From assembly GCA_022823225.1 (NCBI GenBank), contig JAJDXM010000063.1, forward strand, positions 52,247 through 116,246: a stretch of 64,000 nucleotides of DNA, written 5' to 3'. Both the position numbers and the translations under genes were made by a program. The stretch is from Gemmatimonadota bacterium (GTDB taxonomy: Bacteria > Gemmatimonadota > Gemmatimonadetes > Longimicrobiales > Gaopeijiaceae). Below the pieces are notes generated by a model, which was given only the letters and a program-made list of their open reading frames with translations, ran no database searches and had not been told where the DNA came from. Below, piece by piece: positions 60,398 to 64,000 of this stretch. Within the stretch, counting starts at the first letter, position 1. Every line of letters begins with the position of its first letter.

Positions 60398-60403
60398 CGC
60401 ACG

Positions 60404-61489
60404 ATGGCGCAAGCGACGAAGGAGATCGAGGCCAGCGCCGCGGTGGACGAGGACGTTGCCGGCATCGAGGGCTTCACCCGGGACCAGCTGCACGCGCTCC
60501 TCACCGAGATGCTCCTGTACCGCCGCTTCGAGGAGAAGGCCGAGGAGGCGTACGCGATCGGGAAGATCGGCGGCTTCTGCCACCTGCACATCGGCCAGGA
60601 GGGGCTCGCCGCGGGCGCCATCCGGCCACTCCGCGAAGACGATCTGGTCATCACCGCGTACCGCGAACACACGCAGGCGATCGCCAAGGGGATCACCCCG
60701 CGCGCGGCGATGGCGGAACTGTACGGCAGGGTGGACGGCTGCTCCGGTGGCCGGGGCGGGTCGATGCACCTCTTCGACACGACGGCCGGGTTCATGGGCG
60801 GGCACGGGATCGTCGGCGGCCAGATACCCCTGGGCGCGGGTCTCGGCTGGGCGATCCGCTACCGTGGCGGCGACCAGGTCTGCGTGTGCTTCATGGGCGA
60901 CGCGGCCGTGAACCAGGGCGCCTTCCTGGAATCGCTGAACATGTCGGCGGTCTGGCAGCTTCCGGTCATTTACGTGGTCGAGAACAACGGTTACGGCATG
61001 GGAACGGCGTTTTCGCGGGTGTCCGTGACCGAAATGGAGGCGCGTTCGGGCGCCTACGGGATTCCGGCTCACACGATCAACGGGCAGGACGTGCTCGAGA
61101 CGTACCGGTTCTTCGAAGCGATGGCCGGGCGGGTGCGCGGCGGCGCGGGTCCCCAGTTCGTCAACGCGGAGACCTACCGCTTCCGCGGTCACTCGATGTC
61201 CGATCCGGTTTCCGGAACCTATCGATCGAAGGAGGAGGTCGAGTCCCATGTGGAGGGACAGGATCCCATCACGATCCTGCGCGATCGCATGATGGAGGCG
61301 GGACTCCTGACGCAGCCGGAACTGGAGGCGATGGACGCCGAGGCGCGCGCGGCCTGCGAAGACGCGGCCGACTTCGCCGACGCGTCGCCGATGCCCGATC
61401 CCGCCACGCTGTACGACCATGTCTACGCCGAGGTGAATGCGCACGGCCGCCTGTTCCTGGACGGGCGCGGAGGTGGTGGGAATGGCTGA
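60404..61489 (+). CDS. pdhA: Pyruvate dehydrogenase E1 component, alpha subunit
   Basis: E1 decarboxylates pyruvate using thiamine diphosphate and passes the acetyl group to lipoyl-E2. The 361 residues have MLLYRRFEEKAEEAYAIGKI, AYREHTQAIAKG, GGSMHLFD and the thiamine-diphosphate motif GDAAVNQGAFLESLNMSAVW ending in VVENN. The SGTYRSKEEVES loop is typical of E1 alpha. It overlaps pdhB by 8 nt. It follows lipA, so the whole acetyl-CoA-forming unit is cotranscribed. Confidence 0.93.
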   Translation: MAQATKEIEASAAVDEDVAGIEGFTRDQLHALLTEMLLYRRFEEKAEEAYAIGKIGGFCHLHIGQEGLAAGAIRPLREDDLVITAYREHTQAIAKGITPRAAMAELYGRVDGCSGGRGGSMHLFDTTAGFMGGHGIVGGQIPLGAGLGWAIRYRGGDQVCVCFMGDAAVNQGAFLESLNMSAVWQLPVIYVVENNGYGMGTAFSRVSVTEMEARSGAYGIPAHTINGQDVLETYRFFEAMAGRVRGGAGPQFVNAETYRFRGHSMSDPVSGTYRSKEEVESHVEGQDPITILRDRMMEAGLLTQPELEAMDAEARAACEDAADFADASPMPDPATLYDHVYAEVNAHGRLFLDGRGGGGNG

Positions 61490-62477
61490 GCTGACCTACC
61501 GGGACGCCCTCAACGCCGCGATGTGCCAGGAGATGGACCGGGACGACTCGGTCTTCCTGATGGGCGAGGAGGTCGCCGAATACGACGGCGCCTACAAGGT
61601 GTCGCGGGGGATGCTGGCGCGGTACGGGGACCGGCGCGTCGTGGACTCGCCGATCAGCGAACTGGGCTTTGCCGGGCTCTGCGTCGGCGCGGCGATGGCC
61701 GGCCTTCGCCCCATCTGCGAATTCATGACCTTCAACTTCTCGCTGCTGGCGCTGGACCAGGTCATCAACAGCGCCGCCAAGATGCTGTACATGAGCAACG
61801 GCCAGATTCCGGTGCCGATCGTCTTCCGCGGTCCGACCGGGGCGGCGCTGCAGCTTTCGGCGCAGCATTCCCAGGCGTGCGAGACGTACTACGTGCACGC
61901 GCCCGGCATGAAGCTGGTGACTCCGGCGACACCCGCCGACGCGAAGGGACTTCTCGCCGCCGCCATCCGGGACGACGATCCCGTTGCGGTCATGGAGGGC
62001 GAACTCCTCTACAACGTGAGGGGCGAGGTGCCCGACGGCGAGTACGTGATCCCTCTGGGCGTGGCCGACCTGAAGCGTTCCGGCGACGATGTCAGCATCG
62101 TCACGCACGGCAAGATGGTGCATGTTGCGCTGCAGGCCGCCACCATGCTCTCGCGGGAGGGGATCGAAGCCGACGTCCTGGACCTCCGCTCGATCCGGCC
62201 GCTCGACGTGGACGCCATCCTGGAGACGGTGGCCCGCACGAACCGCGTCGTCTACCTCGAGGAAGGCTGGCCCTTCGCCGGCGTTGGCGCGCAGATCGTG
62301 TCGCTCATCCAGGAGGAGGCCTTCGACGATCTGGACGCCCCCGTGGTGCGCGTCACCCAGGCCGATGTTCCCATGCCCTACGCGAAGAACCTGGAACAGC
62401 TCGCGAAGCCCGGCGCAAAGGGCGTGGTCGACGCGTGCAAGAGAGTCCTGTACCTGCCGGCGGGCGCGGCCGGCTGA
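61482..62477 (+). CDS. pdhB: Pyruvate dehydrogenase E1 component, beta subunit
   Basis: The beta subunit forms an alpha2beta2 tetramer with PdhA. The 331 residues contain AMCQEMDRDDSVFLMGEEVAEYDGAYKVS, DSPISELGFAGLCVGAAMAG and VYLEEGWPFAGVGAQIV. These correspond to the transketolase-pyrimidine and C-terminal domains. ATG 61482 is inside the end of pdhA. The E2 gene starts 15 nt after its stop. Confidence 0.93.
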   Translation: MAELTYRDALNAAMCQEMDRDDSVFLMGEEVAEYDGAYKVSRGMLARYGDRRVVDSPISELGFAGLCVGAAMAGLRPICEFMTFNFSLLALDQVINSAAKMLYMSNGQIPVPIVFRGPTGAALQLSAQHSQACETYYVHAPGMKLVTPATPADAKGLLAAAIRDDDPVAVMEGELLYNVRGEVPDGEYVIPLGVADLKRSGDDVSIVTHGKMVHVALQAATMLSREGIEADVLDLRSIRPLDVDAILETVARTNRVVYLEEGWPFAGVGAQIVSLIQEEAFDDLDAPVVRVTQADVPMPYAKNLEQLAKPGAKGVVDACKRVLYLPAGAAG

Positions 62478-62492
62478 GAGAAAACGAAGCGA

Positions 62493-63785
62493 ATGGCAAC
62501 CAGGGTCCACATGGAGGCGCTCTCGCCCACGATGGAGGAAGGCCAGGTCGTCAAGTGGCTGAAGGGTGAGGGCGATGCGGTCGCGCAGGGCGAGATCCTC
62601 GCGGAGATCGAAACGGACAAGGCCACGATGGAGCTGGTGGCGCGCGGAGACGGCGTCCTGAGGAAGGTGCTGGTCGGCGAGGGTGGGACGGCGCCGGTGG
62701 GCAACGTGATCGCCGTGATCGCGGCGGAGGACGAGGACATCGCCGCGCTGCTGGAGAGCGTCGGGGGTGGGGAGGACGGGTTGGCGGCCGCGGCGCCGGC
62801 GGCTGCCAGGGCCCGGACGGAGCCGGCCACGGAGCCCGCCCCGGGGCAAGCTGCTCCGGCCGAGGGGGACGCGGGAGTCGCAGCGGCTCCGGAAACTGCT
62901 CAGCCGGCGCCTGTTGCCACCGGCCGCGTGAAGGCCTCCCCGGTTGCGAAGCGCCTGGCGGGCGACCTCGGCTTGGACATCGCGGGCGTGCGGGGGTCCG
63001 GACCGGGCGGCCGCGTGGTCAAGCGGGACATCGAGATGGCCGCCCAGGCGGCCGCGGCCGCACCCACGGTCCCGGTCGCGGCGCCCGCGGCCGGCGACGA
63101 TTTCGTGGACATCCCGCTCACCCAGATGCGCAAGACCGTGGCGCGCCGCCTGACCGGGTCGCTCGGTCCGGTGCCACACTTCTTCCTCACCGTGGACATC
63201 GACATGACGCGGGCGCTCGCGGCGCGGGTCCGGGTCAACGCGCTGCTGGAGGCCAGGGGCGCGAAGGCGTCGGTGAACGACCTCATCATCAAGGCGGCGG
63301 CCGCGGCGCTGACCCACCATCCGGAGTGCAACGCCTGGTGGCAGGACGGCCATATCCGCCGCTTCAACCGCGTGCACATGGGCGTGGCGGTCGCGGTTCC
63401 CGACGGCCTGATCACGCCGGTCGTCAGGGACGCGCAGGCCAAGGGGCTGGCGGAGATCGGCCGGGAAGTGCGGGAGATGGCGGGACGCGCCCGGGAGAAG
63501 AAGCTGCAGCCGCACGAGTACACCGGCTCCACCTTCTCGATCTCCAACCTCGGGATGTTCGGAATCGAGGAGTTCACCGCGGTGATCAACCCGCCGGAGG
63601 CCGGCATCCTTGCCGTCGGCGCGGTCGACCAGCGCGCGGTCGTGGTGGAGGGCCAGGTGGTCGTGCAGCCGCGGATGCGAATCACCATGAGTTGCGACCA
63701 CCGGGTCATCGATGGAGCCCAGGGCGCCCGCTTCCTGGCCACCCTCAAGTCATTCCTGGAGGAGCCCGCGGCGATTCTGATCTAG
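62493..63785 (+). CDS. pdhC: Pyruvate dehydrogenase E2 (dihydrolipoamide acetyltransferase)
   Basis: E2 transfers acetyl groups from its lipoyl arm to CoA and forms the complex core. The 430 residues have one lipoyl domain with Lys43 in ETDKATMEL, an Ala/Pro-rich linker (about 90-140), a peripheral-subunit-binding domain (VKASPVAKRLAGDLGLDI) and the catalytic domain with ending motif SCDHRVIDGAQGARFL. E3 (lpdA) is not inside the window and may follow. The TAG stop abuts repeat copy B. Confidence 0.93.
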   Translation: MATRVHMEALSPTMEEGQVVKWLKGEGDAVAQGEILAEIETDKATMELVARGDGVLRKVLVGEGGTAPVGNVIAVIAAEDEDIAALLESVGGGEDGLAAAAPAAARARTEPATEPAPGQAAPAEGDAGVAAAPETAQPAPVATGRVKASPVAKRLAGDLGLDIAGVRGSGPGGRVVKRDIEMAAQAAAAAPTVPVAAPAAGDDFVDIPLTQMRKTVARRLTGSLGPVPHFFLTVDIDMTRALAARVRVNALLEARGAKASVNDLIIKAAAAALTHHPECNAWWQDGHIRRFNRVHMGVAVAVPDGLITPVVRDAQAKGLAEIGREVREMAGRAREKKLQPHEYTGSTFSISNLGMFGIEEFTAVINPPEAGILAVGAVDQRAVVVEGQVVVQPRMRITMSCDHRVIDGAQGARFLATLKSFLEEPAAILI

Positions 63786-64000
63786 TGTCCCGTCCCGGAA
63801 ATTCCTCGGCTATTCGAGCACCGATGCATCCGCGCTGGACCGCTGCGCTCGCCGAACCTAACTGTCATGTCTACATTACCAAATGTCATGTTTTGTTTAC
63901 ATTTTGGTCCTTGAGGCTCCGCTATGCGTTGCTCCTCGGGCAAATAGCTCTGCTATTCGCCCTTCGTCGCGCCTTGCCAGCCCGGCGCCTCGGCACTCTC
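63786..64000 (+). repeat. Dispersed intergenic repeat, copy B (cut by window end)
   Basis: It starts right after the TAG stop of the E2 gene with TGTCCCGTCCCGGAA. Bases 63786-63854 match copy C. Bases 63926-63992 match the reverse complement of copy A at 65 of 67 positions. A conserved hairpin (GGGC-A-AATAGC, loop TCT, GCTATT-C-GCCC) lies at 63938-63962. Between them (about 63860-63910) is a locally AT-rich core with two TGTCATGT runs, at 63861-63868 and again near 63884. The element continues beyond the window. Confidence 0.75.

Noticed and set aside
1..64000. tRNA, rRNA, CRISPR arrays, transposases and prophage genes
   Set aside because: None could be recognised in the intergenic spaces or among the proteins. 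The repeats found are not regularly spaced and have no associated transposase in the window.

Overview
The window looks like chromosomal DNA of a high-GC, Gram-negative bacterium. It encodes outer-membrane beta-barrel proteins, many lipoproteins with lipoboxes, YidC and a bactofilin/M23 pair. The mixture of gene families (an aromatic amino-acid decarboxylase-like enzyme, a large PIG-L deacetylase, an M14 peptidase, PD40 and 6-bladed beta-propellers, DUF819) fits Gemmatimonadota or a close relative. That assignment is inferred from gene content and base composition, not from a marker-gene comparison.

Layout. 1-1.6 kb: a more AT-rich accessory stretch with the end of a beta-propeller gene, a 12-cysteine small protein and a membrane-anchored DsbA-like oxidoreductase. 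1.9-8.9 kb: an NSS sodium symporter, divergent from a BMP/nucleoside-type ABC importer operon that ends in an outer-membrane barrel gene. 8.9-14.3 kb: HEAT protein, PIG-L deacetylase, a plug-domain protein and 6-phosphofructokinase. 14.4-17.6 kb: an iron-sulfur assembly factor followed by paaA-paaD-paaB-paaC and a free-standing zinc ribbon, without paaE. 17.7-30.9 kb: a lipoprotein, a PLP decarboxylase, CPBP protease, a MOSC protein, a type IIA topoisomerase A subunit, saccharopine dehydrogenase-like and PD40 proteins, then NUDIX, queE and a quinone oxidoreductase. 31.0-34.8 kb: an ECF sigma module and a threonine-to-glycine pair (SDR-type threonine dehydrogenase plus KBL). 34.8-40.9 kb: a minus-strand operon of lipoprotein, histidine kinase, sigma-54 activator, coiled-coil protein and barrel protein.

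40.9-53.9 kb is the replication-origin neighbourhood. pyrE converges on dnaN. dnaN and dnaA flank a 308-bp spacer with DnaA boxes. Across a strand switch lie rpmH-rnpA-yidD-yidC-mnmE-mnmG, then two parS sites, parA-parB, an M23 peptidase and bactofilin. From rpmH to the end of the window every gene is on the plus strand, as expected for the leading strand of a rightward fork. 53.9-64 kb: a Nif3-like protein, M14 peptidase, zinc-ribbon protein, DUF819 transporter, lipA and the pyruvate dehydrogenase genes pdhA-pdhB-E2. LipA makes the lipoyl cofactor that the E2 subunit carries.

The most unusual observations are: a family of dispersed intergenic repeats that start directly at TAG stop codons; the Cys-rich protein/DsbA-like module with an apparent frameshift at its start; a phenylacetyl-CoA-epoxidase-like cluster with PaaD split into two genes and no reductase; a GyrA homologue without a recognisable GyrA box; and two inverted parS sites where rsmG would usually be. 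No tRNA, rRNA, CRISPR array or complete insertion sequence was seen.
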